Source of the DNA: an uncultured Marinobacterium sp.
GTDB lineage: Bacteria; Pseudomonadota; Gammaproteobacteria; Pseudomonadales; Balneatricaceae
Direction: 5' to 3'
Assembly (NCBI GenBank): GCA_947501565.1
Contig: CANMWJ010000027.1
Span: forward strand, 1 to 39,228
Length of the DNA stretch: 39,228 nt
A program made the translations under genes and the position numbers. Positions 1-10,567 of the stretch are shown here, piece by piece; position 1 is the stretch's first letter, and each line of letters begins with the position of its first letter. The notes beneath the pieces are model-generated. The model ran no database searches. It saw only the letters and a program-made list of their open reading frames with translations, and was not told where the DNA came from.

Positions 1-10
1 AAATACAAAA

Positions 11-38
11 CGCCCGATGAAGTGCATCGGGCGTTTTT
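11..38. terminator. Rho-independent terminator, usable from both sides
   Basis: A 9-bp perfect stem (11-19 with 25-33) has a 5-nt loop and is followed by five T on the plus strand. Four A precede the stem, so the minus strand also has a short T run. It lies just past the stop of the minus-strand acuI gene and probably ends that transcript and one entering from the left. Confidence 0.85.
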
Positions 39-87
39 AACCTGAAATAGTGTCAACCTATATCAGGACAAGACAGATCAGCTGAAG

Positions 88-1071
88 TTATTTCTTCAGA
101 TCGACCACGACACGGCCGCGCACCTGACCATTAATGATCTTGTCTGCGTAGTCCGGCACCTCTTCCAGCGCGATCAGCTCAGAGATCTCGCCCAGCGCTT
201 TTGCTGGCAGCTCAGTCTGCAAACGCTGCCATGCCTGCTGACGACGATCTACCGGGCACATCACCGAATCCACACCCTGCAGGCGTACGTTTCGCAGGAT
301 GAATGGCATTACCGTGGTTGGCAGCTTGTATCCAGCCGCCAGACCACAAGCGGCAACCACGCCACTGTAGTTCATCTCTGCCAGTACACGCGCCAGAATC
401 GCATCACCTACGGTATCCACAGCACCCGCCCAGCGCTGACGCTCCAGCGGACGGCTCTTCTCAGCCATTGATTCACGGCTTACGATCTCAGAGGCACCCA
501 GTTCACGTAGGTAAGCTTCGGTTTCCGCACGGCCGGTCACTGCATGAACTTCGTAGCCCAGGCCCGCGAGGATGCTGACTGCAACGCTACCTACACCACC
601 CGCAGCTCCGGTCACCACAATCGGGCCACTTTCCGGCTTCACGCCACCCTCTTCCAGCGCCATAACACAGAGCATCGCGGTCAGACCGGCGGTACCGATC
701 TCCATGGACCAGCGTGGGTCCATGCCTTCCGGCAGAGGCACCAGCCACTCGGCTTTCATACGTGCCAGCTGGGAGTAACCACCCCAGTAGTTTTCGCCGA
801 CACCCCAGCCCGTCATGATCACTTTATCGCCAGCTTTGAACTGCTCTGATGCGGATTCTTTAACGGTGCCGACCAGATCAATACCCGGAACCATCGGGAA
901 GTTACGGATAATTTTACCCGCACCGGTCACCGCCAGTCCGTCTTTGTAGTTCAGGGACGAGTAATCCACCTCAACCAGCACCTCTTCCTGTGGCAGTGCA
1001 TCCAGCTCCAGATTCTCGATAGCAGAGACGGTTTTGCCCTCTACCTCATTCAGTACCAATGCTTTGAACAT
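88..1071 (-). CDS. acuI: Acryloyl-CoA reductase (NADPH), AcuI/YhdH family
   Basis: This 327-residue medium-chain dehydrogenase/reductase has the full AcuI length. The N-terminal GroES-like half carries SSLNYKDGLAVTG and the VPGIDLVGTV segment; the Rossmann half carries VVTGAAGGVGSVAVSILAGLGY, a classic NADP-binding glycine motif. No zinc-ligand cysteines are seen, as expected for this branch. The family reduces acryloyl-CoA to propionyl-CoA, detoxifying acrylate from DMSP breakdown or serving 3-hydroxypropionate use. It is transcribed away from the GntR-type regulator at 1188, and an operator overlaps its promoter, so it is probably repressed by that neighbour. The family assignment is firm; the physiological substrate here is inferred. 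Confidence 0.9.
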   Translation of the reverse strand: MFKALVLNEVEGKTVSAIENLELDALPQEEVLVEVDYSSLNYKDGLAVTGAGKIIRNFPMVPGIDLVGTVKESASEQFKAGDKVIMTGWGVGENYWGGYSQLARMKAEWLVPLPEGMDPRWSMEIGTAGLTAMLCVMALEEGGVKPESGPIVVTGAAGGVGSVAVSILAGLGYEVHAVTGRAETEAYLRELGASEIVSRESMAEKSRPLERQRWAGAVDTVGDAILARVLAEMNYSGVVAACGLAAGYKLPTTVMPFILRNVRLQGVDSVMCPVDRRQQAWQRLQTELPAKALGEISELIALEEVPDYADKIINGQVRGRVVVDLKK

Positions 1072-1095
1072 CTCGTCACCCTCGTCTATAAGATA

Positions 1096-1110
1096 ATTTG
1101 TCTTACAAAT
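1096..1110. promoter_or_regulatory. FadR-type GntR operator between acuI and gntR
   Basis: ATTTGT-CTT-ACAAAT is a perfect 6-3-6 inverted repeat. Its core fits the FadR-subfamily consensus TNGTNNNACNA at every defined base. It overlaps the -10 end and predicted start site of the acuI promoter, so a bound dimer would block acuI. The neighbouring GntR protein is the obvious ligand, by inference. Confidence 0.7.
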
Positions 1111-1135
1111 ATAAATTAATAAAAATTCAAGTCAA
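1108..1135 (-). promoter_or_regulatory. Predicted sigma-70 promoter of acuI
   Basis: Read on the minus strand, TTGACT (1135-1130) is followed after 16 bases by TATATT (1113-1108). Both boxes are near consensus. The predicted start falls near 1101, inside the inverted-repeat operator. Confidence 0.55.
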
Positions 1136-1154
1136 TCCCCGCTTGTTGTAGAAT
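1126..1154 (+). promoter_or_regulatory. Candidate promoter of the GntR-type regulator
   Basis: TTCAAG (1126-1131), a 17-base spacer and TAGAAT (1149-1154). The -35 is weak and the -10 good. It lies back to back with the acuI promoter, so the operator could also serve autoregulation. Confidence 0.35.
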
Positions 1155-1187
1155 AGGCGTTAAATTTTTATTTCGGAGATTCTGAGC

Positions 1188-1928
1188 GTGAGTTTCGAGT
1201 TCGAGCCTGTTAACCGTCGTAGCCTGTCCAGCCAGATTGCAGATCAGCTGCAAGAAGCGATTCTGGACGGTACACTGAAAGCGGATGACCGCCTGCCGAC
1301 CGAAGATGAACTCTCGCGCCGCTACCAAGTCTCCCGCCCGACCATTCGCGAAGCGTTAAAACGTCTCGCCGCCAAAAACCTGGTGCGCTCTAAGCGCGGT
1401 CCCACCGGCGGGACTTTTGTTACCAAACCCTCTGTCGATCAGCTCAGCGATAGCCTGACCAGTGCAGCTACCATGATGGTCAGCCTGAAAGAGGTCGACC
1501 TTGATGAGATCAATCAGGCACGCCGCGAACTGGAGAGCACCTGCTGCCGACTGGCTGCCAGCCAGCGTCAGGAGAGCCACCTGGCGATCATGGCGGAAGA
1601 GCTGTCCCTGCAACAGAATGACAGCATCGCTGCCGAGGCATTTTGTGCGTCTGACGTGCGTTTTCACCGCGCAATCGCAGATGCTTCCGGCAACCGCATG
1701 CTGAGCTTTGTAATGTATGCCGTGATCGAAGCGCTACAGCCCGTCGCGAACATGATCGCCTACCGCTTTCGCGAGCGTGAAGTGATTGTGGATCAGCACC
1801 GCAGGCTACTGGAGGCCCTGCAGACCCAGAATGCAGATCGTGCCTGTGACATTCTGCACGAACAGATCGACTACCTGGCAGCACGCCATCGGGACGCGCA
1901 GAACTGGCGCGCGGGCAAAGGCGACTAA
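1188..1928 (+). CDS. GntR family transcriptional regulator, FadR subfamily (FCD domain)
   Basis: This is a 246-residue regulator. The N-terminal winged helix-turn-helix (about residues 8-75) has the signature LPTEDELSRRYQVSRPTIRE. The C-terminal all-helical FCD ligand domain (about 95-235) has the DVRFHRAIADASGN motif and later His residues that usually bind a metal or carboxylate. The start is GTG at 1188, supported by GGAG at 1175-1178; no better ATG exists upstream. It diverges from acuI and shares a FadR-type operator with it. FCD regulators usually sense small carboxylic acids, so an acrylate- or propionate-related effector is plausible but not shown. It resembles PdhR/LldR-type proteins; no specific name is justified. 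Confidence 0.85.
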   Translation: MSFEFEPVNRRSLSSQIADQLQEAILDGTLKADDRLPTEDELSRRYQVSRPTIREALKRLAAKNLVRSKRGPTGGTFVTKPSVDQLSDSLTSAATMMVSLKEVDLDEINQARRELESTCCRLAASQRQESHLAIMAEELSLQQNDSIAAEAFCASDVRFHRAIADASGNRMLSFVMYAVIEALQPVANMIAYRFREREVIVDQHRRLLEALQTQNADRACDILHEQIDYLAARHRDAQNWRAGKGD

Positions 1929-1995
1929 ACGCTTATTCCCATGATCTGAAGCAAGCATCAAAATATCGCGTTTCCGGATATATAGGCATCGCCAT

Positions 1996-2024
1996 TTGAT
2001 TGCTATATCCTTGTCACATAATTT
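1996..2024 (+). promoter_or_regulatory. Candidate sigma-70 promoter of zapG
   Basis: TTGATT (1996-2001), 17-base spacer, TAATTT (2019-2024), about 35 bases ahead of the zapG start. The gap holds no other gene, so zapG probably has its own promoter. Confidence 0.45.
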
Positions 2025-2060
2025 TCGCATACCACCTTCTAGCAATCCCAAGGAGCACTC

Positions 2061-2630
2061 GTGGACGCAAGTAGTACTGTATGGATCATCGCTGTTGTCG
2101 CACTGATCGTCGGCACTGTTATTGGTTATCTGTTAGGGCGCTCCGGCGGTAACGACAATCGCCAACTGGAGCTGATCGAACAGCTTGATGAAACCCAACG
2201 CGAACTGGCTGACTACAAGGAGAAGGTAACCTCCCACTTCGAGGAAACCGCCAATCTGGTCAGCGGCCTGACAGAAAGCTATAAAGCAGTGCACCAGCAT
2301 CTGGCGAAAAGCTCTGTTGAACTGTGCGACAGCGAGCAGGTTACACGCTCTCTGGCGGAGGCGATGACACCGCGCCTGGAAGAGGAGAGCGCGAAGGAAG
2401 AGGAAGCTGTTGTGGCGGACGCCGACACAAAAGTGGAAGCTGCAAAGGATGAGTCCATGGCGGCACCGCTGGATTACGCACCGAAAAAACCGGATGAAGA
2501 GGGAACGCTGTCAGAAACCTTCGGCCTGAAAGAGGGTGAAGAAGCAGCAGCTCAGGAGCCTGCACAGACCCAGGACTTCGCTGAACGTAAAGAGTCCGAA
2601 CCTGGCGAGCTGACTAAACCCGCTTCCTGA
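2061..2630 (+). CDS. zapG: Inner-membrane cell-division/envelope protein ZapG (YhcB, DUF1043)
   Basis: The protein has 189 residues. One N-terminal membrane helix (about residues 7-26, ending GYLLGR) is followed by a coiled coil (about 34-90) containing the family-typical TSHFEETANLVSGLTESYK. A long acidic low-complexity tail follows. YhcB/ZapG proteins link cell division with envelope synthesis. The start is GTG at 2061 with AGGAG at 2051-2055. The acidic tail from about residue 105 looks longer than in the E. coli protein (about 130 residues, from memory). It is a single-gene transcript ending at the hairpin at 2653. Confidence 0.85.
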   Translation: MDASSTVWIIAVVALIVGTVIGYLLGRSGGNDNRQLELIEQLDETQRELADYKEKVTSHFEETANLVSGLTESYKAVHQHLAKSSVELCDSEQVTRSLAEAMTPRLEEESAKEEEAVVADADTKVEAAKDESMAAPLDYAPKKPDEEGTLSETFGLKEGEEAAAQEPAQTQDFAERKESEPGELTKPAS

Positions 2631-2652
2631 TTATCTCTGCACACCTAAAAAA

Positions 2653-2677
2653 ACCGGCGCATGCGCCGGTTTTTTTT
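2653..2677. terminator. Bidirectional terminator between zapG and the Nif3-like gene
   Basis: ACCGGC (2653-2658) and GCCGGT (2665-2670) form a GC stem, followed by seven T and preceded by an A run. It serves two convergent genes. Confidence 0.9.
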
Positions 2678-2704
2678 GTTTTCAGATTTCACGTCGCAAA
2701 ACGC

Positions 2705-3466
2705 TCAGGCCGGATTATCGATATCGACAAACAGGTGTTCAATTTCGAATACCGTCGCCAACTCTTCTCCCAGTGCCTGTACACCGTAACGCTCAGTGGC
2801 GTGATGACCGGCAGCGAAATAGTGAATACCATTCTCACGCGCACTGTGTACCGTCGGTTCAGAGATCTCTCCCGACAAATACGCATCCAGCCCCAATGCC
2901 GCCGCCTGATCGATATAACCTTGCGCCCCGCCGGTACAAAGCCCCAGGGTCGAGATCATGTGATCTCCGCCAGGAATGTACGCCGGCTCTCTACCCAAAC
3001 GCTGACTGATGCGTGCAACCAACTGGTCTGCACTGATTGGCGGATCAAAACGACCGGTGATACCGATGCTCTGAGGATTTCCCGGCTCCAGCCCCCCGGT
3101 GATATCCAGATCAAGCAGCTGCGCCAGACGGGTGTTATTGCCAATCTCTGGATGAGCATCAAGCGGCAGGTGATAACCCAGCAGGTTAATGTCATTCTGT
3201 AGCAACGCTTTCAAGCGACGCTGCTTCATACCGGTGATGCAGGGATTCTCCCCTTTCCAAAAGTATCCGTGATGCACCAGAATGGCATCTGCACCCCACT
3301 CAACAGCGGCATCCACCAACGCCTGAGACGCCGTCACCCCGGTCACCAGACGTCGAACGGTGGGTGCGCCCTCCACCTGTAAACCGTTCGGTGCGTAATC
3401 TTTAAACCGCTCCGGCATCAAACGTTCGTTTAAGTACGCGATCAGATCTTTCGTTTCTACAAACAT
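2705..3466 (-). CDS. Nif3-like dinuclear metal centre protein (YbgI family)
   Basis: This 253-residue protein is a typical short Nif3/YbgI. Metal-ligand motifs are visible: ILVHHGYFW near residue 64, GYHLPLDAHPEIGNN near 97, and the C-terminal YFAAGHHATERYG near 215. The family forms toroidal hexamers with a two-metal site. It is often annotated GTP cyclohydrolase 1 type 2 homologue, but its reaction is not settled. It is divergent from the AlgW/DegS protease across an 80-bp gap. The family call is strong; its function in the cell is unknown. Confidence 0.85.
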   Translation of the reverse strand: MFVETKDLIAYLNERLMPERFKDYAPNGLQVEGAPTVRRLVTGVTASQALVDAAVEWGADAILVHHGYFWKGENPCITGMKQRRLKALLQNDINLLGYHLPLDAHPEIGNNTRLAQLLDLDITGGLEPGNPQSIGITGRFDPPISADQLVARISQRLGREPAYIPGGDHMISTLGLCTGGAQGYIDQAAALGLDAYLSGEISEPTVHSARENGIHYFAAGHHATERYGVQALGEELATVFEIEHLFVDIDNPA

Positions 3467-3546
3467 ATAATCCCGTTTCAGATTCCCATTCCCATTGTTC
3501 TCTACGTATAATTCAAGAATCCCGTTTAAGCTTCAACCCCGAGACC

Positions 3547-4698
<1,152 letters not shown>

Positions 4699-4717
4699 GA
4701 TGCTCAAAAACAAAAAA

Positions 4718-4741
4718 GGCTCCCAAGTGGGAGCCTTTTTT
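4718..4741. terminator. Bidirectional terminator between algW and hisD
   Basis: GGCTCCC (4718-4724), loop AAGT, GGGAGCC (4729-4735), then six T, with a matching A run upstream. It separates convergent genes. In Pseudomonas hisC lies beside hisD near this point; here there is no room for it. Confidence 0.9.
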
Positions 4742-4759
4742 CTATCCTGAATCGCTGGA

Positions 4760-6067
4760 TCAATCTTTGATACGGTATTCCGCAGAACGTGCGTGCGCAG
4801 TCAGGCTCTCACCCCGCGCCAACACAGACGCGACTTTGCCCATCTCCGATGCACCGTCGGCAGAGAACTGGATCAGCGATGAGCGTTTCTGGAAATCATA
4901 GACACCCAGCGGTGATGAGAAGCGTGCGGTACCGGATGTCGGCAGAACGTGGTTGGGTCCCGCGCAGTAATCACCCAAAGCTTCCGCGGTATAACGCCCC
5001 ATAAAGATAGCACCGGCGTGACGGATAGAAGGAAGCAGAGCTTCCGGATCCTCTACTGACAACTCCAGGTGCTCCGGTGCAATGCGATTGGAAACAACGA
5101 TCGCTTCGTCCATATCCTGCACCTTAATCAGTGCCGCACGATCACGCAGAGAGACGTCGATGATCGATTGACGCTCCATGGTTGGCAGCAACTTGTTGAT
5201 GCTCGCCTCAACCTGATCGATAAATTCAGCGTCTGGAGAGACCAGAATAGACTGTGCATCTTCATCGTGTTCGGCCTGGGAAAACAGATCCATCGCCACC
5301 CAATCAGGATCGGTTTTACCGTCGCAGACCACCAGAATCTCTGACGGTCCAGCGATCATATCGATACCCACCGCACCGAAAACGGCACGTTTGGCGGTGG
5401 CGACAAAGATATTGCCCGGACCAACAATCTTATCGACCTTCGGTACGGTTTCAGTACCGTATGCCAGCGCAGCAACCGCTTGCGCTCCACCGATACAGAA
5501 CACACGATCAACACCTGCCAGTGCCGCCGCAGCCAGTACCAGCTCATTCACATCACCGTCCGGCGTAGGTACGACCATGATGATCTCTGCCACACCTGCC
5601 ACTTTGGCAGGCATCGCATTCATCAGTACAGAAGATGGGTAAGACGCCTTGCCGCCAGGCACATACAAGCCGACGCGGTCCATTGGCGTCACTTTCTGTC
5701 CCAGCATGGTGCCATCCGCTTCGGTGTACTGCCAGGATTCGCCTTTCTGGCGTTCGTGGTAGCTACGTACACGTTCAGCCGCAACTTCAAGTGCGCTGCG
5801 CTGCGCTTCAGGCAGATTATCCAACGCGTGCTGCAGACGAGCCTGATCCATCTCCAGATCGGCCATGGATTCAACCTGCAGTCGGTCAAAGCGGTTGGTG
5901 AATTCCACAACCGCCGCATCGCCCTCGGCTTTTACGCGCGCCAGAATGTCATCAACAATCTGGTTAACCTTGGTATCGGACACGGCTTCCCACGCCAGCA
6001 GCTTATCCATCTGCTCGGCGAAGTCCGCCTGTTGGCTGTTGAGGCGTCTGATTTTCAGGTCACTCAT
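4760..6067 (-). CDS. hisD: Histidinol dehydrogenase
   Basis: This 435-residue enzyme has the usual family length. It catalyses the last two steps of histidine synthesis, oxidising L-histidinol to L-histidine with two NAD+ and a zinc ion. Visible family motifs include [40 protein letters not shown] with zinc/catalytic residues, RIAPEHLEL and [14 protein letters not shown]. Its ATG overlaps the hisG stop by four bases (ATGA type), so translation of the two is probably coupled. It is the last gene of an ibaG-murA-hisG-hisD run. Confidence 0.97.
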   Translation of the reverse strand: MSDLKIRRLNSQQADFAEQMDKLLAWEAVSDTKVNQIVDDILARVKAEGDAAVVEFTNRFDRLQVESMADLEMDQARLQHALDNLPEAQRSALEVAAERVRSYHERQKGESWQYTEADGTMLGQKVTPMDRVGLYVPGGKASYPSSVLMNAMPAKVAGVAEIIMVVPTPDGDVNELVLAAAALAGVDRVFCIGGAQAVAALAYGTETVPKVDKIVGPGNIFVATAKRAVFGAVGIDMIAGPSEILVVCDGKTDPDWVAMDLFSQAEHDEDAQSILVSPDAEFIDQVEASINKLLPTMERQSIIDVSLRDRAALIKVQDMDEAIVVSNRIAPEHLELSVEDPEALLPSIRHAGAIFMGRYTAEALGDYCAGPNHVLPTSGTARFSSPLGVYDFQKRSSLIQFSADGASEMGKVASVLARGESLTAHARSAEYRIKD

Positions 6068-6720
6068 GCAGTTTCTCCCGCTTCTCGCGCTGCAACTGCG
6101 TCCGCCAGTTTGTCCAGAATCGGCTGAATCTGCTGGTATTTCATCTTCATAGACGCCTGACCCACAACAAGGCGGGAGCTGATATCGTCTGCGATGGTCT
6201 CCATCGGCTCCAGGCCATTTGCACGCAGAGTGTTACCCGTGTCGACGATATCCACGATGCGATCTGCCAGCCCCATAATTGGTGCCAGTTCCATCGCGCC
6301 GTACAGTTTGATGATATCCACCTGACGGCCCTGAGCAGCGAAGTAGTCCCGTGTAACATTCACGAACTTACTCGCAACCTTCATGCGGCCTTCAACCGGC
6401 GGCGCATCTTTCATGCCCGCGACCATCAGTTTGCAGCGTGCAATCTTCAGATCCAGAGGTTCATACAAGCCTTCCGCACCATGTTCCAGCAACACATCTT
6501 TACCAGCGATACCCATGTCCGCACCACCGTACTCCACGTAGGTAGGTACGTCCGTCGCGCGAATCACCACAAACTTGATATGCTCATGGTTGGTATCAAA
6601 GATAAGCTTACGGCTACTAAAGATATCCTCTGCCGGCACAATGTCGGCCGCCGCCAGCAGCGGCAGAGTTTCTTTGAGGATACGTCCTTTGGAGAGCGCA
6701 ATAGTCAGTTGCTGCTTCAT
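6064..6720 (-). CDS. hisG: ATP phosphoribosyltransferase, short form
   Basis: The protein has 218 residues and begins [19 protein letters not shown], the HisG signature, with [17 protein letters not shown] as the PRPP-binding loop. It catalyses the first step of histidine synthesis, joining ATP and PRPP. The length fits the short HisG_S form, which lacks the C-terminal regulatory domain and needs HisZ as partner for activity and feedback control. hisZ is not in this window. It lies 19 bases after murA and overlaps hisD. Confidence 0.97.
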   Translation of the reverse strand: MKQQLTIALSKGRILKETLPLLAAADIVPAEDIFSSRKLIFDTNHEHIKFVVIRATDVPTYVEYGGADMGIAGKDVLLEHGAEGLYEPLDLKIARCKLMVAGMKDAPPVEGRMKVASKFVNVTRDYFAAQGRQVDIIKLYGAMELAPIMGLADRIVDIVDTGNTLRANGLEPMETIADDISSRLVVGQASMKMKYQQIQPILDKLADAVAAREAGETA

Positions 6721-6739
6721 GCTACTTTAATACCTGTAT

Positions 6740-8005
<1,266 letters not shown>

Positions 8006-8028
8006 TCAGCCTGAAGTTCGGAGGAGGG

Positions 8029-8271
8029 TTACTTTTGCAGTGCGTCCCACTGTTCGGGAGTGTAAGTCTTGATCGTCAGAGCATGAATGGTTCCGTCTGC
8101 GATGCGATCACTCAGGCATCCATACACCAGTTGCTGTTTTTTCACTGGGCGCAGACCCTCGAACAGGTTACCCACAACGGTGACCTGAAAATCACACCCT
8201 TCACCGGATGTGTAAGCGGTACAACCTTCGAGCTGTGACTCGATGATCTGTTTAACCTCTTCAGCGTGCAT
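8029..8271 (-). CDS. ibaG: BolA-family protein IbaG
   Basis: This 80-residue protein has the BolA fold pattern: an N-terminal helix, a short acidic loop, then QQLVYGCLSDRI and the conserved TIHALTIKTYTPEQW with the invariant His. The IbaG/YrbA branch, beside murA, pairs with monothiol glutaredoxins and takes part in iron-sulphur cluster handling. It is the first gene of the ibaG-murA-hisG-hisD operon. Confidence 0.88.
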   Translation of the reverse strand: MHAEEVKQIIESQLEGCTAYTSGEGCDFQVTVVGNLFEGLRPVKKQQLVYGCLSDRIADGTIHALTIKTYTPEQWDALQK

Positions 8272-8318
8272 CTATAACTCCAACTGGCGGCTATGCAATG
8301 TGTTCAAATAAACGAAAA

Positions 8319-8324
8319 ATTATA
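8319..8324 (-). promoter_or_regulatory. -10 element of the ibaG-murA-hisG-hisD promoter
   Basis: The minus strand reads a perfect TATAAT here, about 48 bases ahead of ibaG. The -35 position falls in the mla terminator hairpin and is poor, so this promoter may depend on an activator. The promoter follows directly after the upstream terminator. Confidence 0.5.
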
Positions 8325-8332
8325 CCGGATTC

Positions 8333-8364
8333 AAAAAAAAAGGCGATCCAAAGGATCGCCTTTT
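8333..8364 (-). terminator. Terminator of the mla operon
   Basis: GGCGATCC (8342-8349), loop AAA, GGATCGCC (8353-8360). On the minus strand the hairpin is followed by nine T, directly after the mlaB stop. It separates the mla operon from ibaG. Confidence 0.9.
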
Positions 8365-8376
8365 CATCGCTAAAGC

Positions 8377-8673
8377 TTAGCTAAAACACTGCTCCAGACC
8401 GACCAGACGGGCGATAGAAAGCAGCTCTTCAGGTACACCGGTTGCGCTTAGCTCAGCACCATTGGCCTCAGCTTTACGCATCGAGCATAACCAAAGTGAA
8501 AGCGCTGAGCTATCCACAGCATCCACGCCAGAAAAATCTACAGAGATCGGGCTTACCATCGTATCCAGCGCCCGATCTACCGCTTCGCGTATAGCGGTGA
8601 TATCCGCAAACTTGAGCATCCCCTGCAAACTCAGGTGATTGTCATCGAGACGCTCAATACGCCAATCAGCCAT
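8377..8673 (-). CDS. mlaB: Phospholipid transport STAS-domain protein MlaB
   Basis: A 98-residue STAS-domain protein that binds the MlaF ATPase in the MlaFEDB inner-membrane complex and supports its activity. The core segment SVDFSGVDAVDSSALSLW carries the conserved serines of the domain. I start at ATG 8673, giving MADWRIERL and an 8-base overlap with mlaC. The longer frame from 8766 would overlap mlaC by 100 bases and adds non-homologous, arginine-rich sequence. It is the last gene of the operon. Confidence 0.9.
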   Translation of the reverse strand: MADWRIERLDDNHLSLQGMLKFADITAIREAVDRALDTMVSPISVDFSGVDAVDSSALSLWLCSMRKAEANGAELSATGVPEELLSIARLVGLEQCFS

Positions 8674-9310
8674 TATTGGAACCTGCCTTATCCGGGTCCA
8701 CCTGAGCCTGCCAGGAGCTGATCGCCTTGCTGACATTACCACGTTGTTTCTGTGCAATATCGGCAAACTGATTCTTGAAGGTAAGACGCAGGTTTACGCC
8801 ATCCAGTACCACATTCACCAGGCGCCACTCTCCGGCCTTTTTACGCATGTAGTACACCACCGTGTACTTCTTATTGGCATCAGAGGTGACCTCTACAGTC
8901 ACAATCTGCTTATCCGGCTTCGGACTCCGCTTCTTCGGCGCAATGATCTCGTACGTATCAATGTTAAAGCTCACAATCGCCTTAGCGTAGGTTTTCATCA
9001 ACGTCGTACGGAAAACATTCTCAAATGTTGTCCGGTCATCTGCGCTGGCTTTGCGATAGTACTTACCCATCACCAGCTTGGAGATATACGGGAAGTCCAC
9101 CACCGTATCCATCAACATATCGATTTCGGATGTCAGCACTTCAAAACGTGCTTCGTCACGCAGACTCTCATCTTCCATCAACTTGAACATACGATCGGAT
9201 GCGTCACCGACAACCTGACGGGCCTCATCCCAGGACGCAGTCGCTGGCGCAGAGAATGCCAGCAAAAACGCGAAAATACTGAATACTTTTACCAAAACCT
9301 GCCTCAACAT
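8666..9310 (-). CDS. mlaC: Periplasmic phospholipid-binding protein MlaC
   Basis: The 214-residue protein has a signal peptide (about residues 1-26, ending in APATA-S) and the Tol-Tim/MlaC domain. Typical motifs are LVMGKYYRKASADDRTTFE and the C-terminal KKAGEWRLVNVVLDGVNL. MlaC ferries phospholipids across the periplasm between the outer-membrane MlaA complex and MlaFEDB. It is 12 bases downstream of mlaD. MlaA is not in this window. Confidence 0.95.
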   Translation of the reverse strand: MLRQVLVKVFSIFAFLLAFSAPATASWDEARQVVGDASDRMFKLMEDESLRDEARFEVLTSEIDMLMDTVVDFPYISKLVMGKYYRKASADDRTTFENVFRTTLMKTYAKAIVSFNIDTYEIIAPKKRSPKPDKQIVTVEVTSDANKKYTVVYYMRKKAGEWRLVNVVLDGVNLRLTFKNQFADIAQKQRGNVSKAISSWQAQVDPDKAGSNNG

Positions 9311-9322
9311 GTTTGATCCTTA

Positions 9323-9781
9323 TTACTCTGACACCTCGTTAAAGAGGAATTTGCCGATTAAATCTTCCAATACAAGCGCCGACTGGGTGTCTTCGAAGTA
9401 ATCGCCATCCTGGAGATACTCCTCCTCTGCACCCACGACTACGCCGATATATTTCTCTCCGAGCAGACCAGCTGTCAGTATAGACGCTGAACTATCAATC
9501 GAGAGGTAATCCACATCCTTTGAGATCTCCATCTCAACCAACGCCTGCAATGCCTCCGGATCCAGGCGAATATCGGTAACCTGACCGATTAGCACCCCTG
9601 ACATTGTTACCTTAGACCGCGCCGTTAACCCGCCAATATTTTCAAAACGAGCATAGACACGATAGGTATCGTTGCTTTCCATCAGTTTCAGGCCGCTTAC
9701 GTTCAGCGCCAGCATCAAAAGTGCGACGATACCCGCCAAAAGAAAAGCACCTACGCCGATCTCCATGATCCGTATGCGCAT
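9323..9781 (-). CDS. mlaD: Phospholipid transport MCE-domain protein MlaD
   Basis: The 152-residue protein has one N-terminal membrane helix (about residues 9-29) and a single MCE domain (about 38-118) with YRVYARFENIGGLTARSKVTMSG, followed by LLGEKYIGVVVG. MlaD forms a hexameric ring with a lipid-conducting pore on the MlaFE transporter. The short C-terminal part resembles the proteobacterial form. It is one base from mlaE, so the two are probably translated together. Confidence 0.95.
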   Translation of the reverse strand: MRIRIMEIGVGAFLLAGIVALLMLALNVSGLKLMESNDTYRVYARFENIGGLTARSKVTMSGVLIGQVTDIRLDPEALQALVEMEISKDVDYLSIDSSASILTAGLLGEKYIGVVVGAEEEYLQDGDYFEDTQSALVLEDLIGKFLFNEVSE

Positions 9782-9782
9782 A

Positions 9783-10565
9783 TCATATATCTCCGAACAT
9801 TAATGCAGTCAGAATGAAATCCAGTCCCAACACCGACAACGAGGCATATACCACCGTTTTGGTTGTCGCTTCACTGATCCCCTCTGACGTAGGAACACAA
9901 TCATAACCCTGGAACACTGCGATCCAGGTCACTACAAAGCCAAATACCACCGCTTTGATCAAGCCGTTCAACACATCTTCCCGAAAATCGACCGAATTCT
10001 GCATGTTCGACCAGAAGGATCCTTCGTAGATTCCCAGCCAATCGATGCCAACAAAGGCTCCACCCAGAATGCCGACCAGCGAGAAAATGGTGGCCAGAAC
10101 CGGCAAGCAGATAAAGCCCGCCCAGAAACGTGGCGCAATAATACGCCTCAATGGATCGACGCCGATCATCTCCAGACTGGAGAGCTGCTCGGTCGCCTTC
10201 ATCAATCCAATTTCAGCGGTCAGCGCTGAACCTGCACGACCGGCAAACAACAGCGCCGTCACCACCGGTGCCAGCTCGCGCACCAGGCTGAGTGCAACCA
10301 TCTGCCCCACCGCCTGTTCAGAACCATAGTCCACCAATATGGTATAGCCCTGCAGCCCCAGCACCATGCCGATAAACAGCCCCGAAACCACAATAATGAT
10401 AAGGGACAGCACACCCACAAAGTGGATCTGCTTCACCACCAGTGGAAACATCACGGTAGGTGCAGGCCGTGCGATCAGCGACTGCATCAGAATGATGCCC
10501 GCTAAACCAAAAGCCTCCAGCTTACGGAGACCTGTACGCCCAAGACGAGCGACCAGTTCGATCAT
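9783..10565 (-). CDS. mlaE: Phospholipid ABC transporter permease MlaE
   Basis: The 260-residue integral membrane protein belongs to the MlaE/YrbE permease family. It has about five to six hydrophobic segments and the family motifs [39 protein letters not shown] and the ending [15 protein letters not shown]. It is the membrane core of the MlaFEDB lipid transporter. It lies two bases after mlaF and one before mlaD in a tightly packed operon. Confidence 0.96.
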   Translation of the reverse strand: MIELVARLGRTGLRKLEAFGLAGIILMQSLIARPAPTVMFPLVVKQIHFVGVLSLIIIVVSGLFIGMVLGLQGYTILVDYGSEQAVGQMVALSLVRELAPVVTALLFAGRAGSALTAEIGLMKATEQLSSLEMIGVDPLRRIIAPRFWAGFICLPVLATIFSLVGILGGAFVGIDWLGIYEGSFWSNMQNSVDFREDVLNGLIKAVVFGFVVTWIAVFQGYDCVPTSEGISEATTKTVVYASLSVLGLDFILTALMFGDI

Positions 10566-10567
10566 AG

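Noticed and set aside
1976-2010. Imperfect inverted repeat GGATATATAG/CTATATCC before zapG
   Set aside because: It is AT-rich, imperfect and lacks a T run; it overlaps the likely zapG promoter and can arise by chance.
8674-8766. Extended N-terminus of mlaB
   Set aside because: The added 31 residues overlap mlaC by a further 93 bases and are unlike STAS proteins; the ATG at 8673 gives the normal MlaB length.
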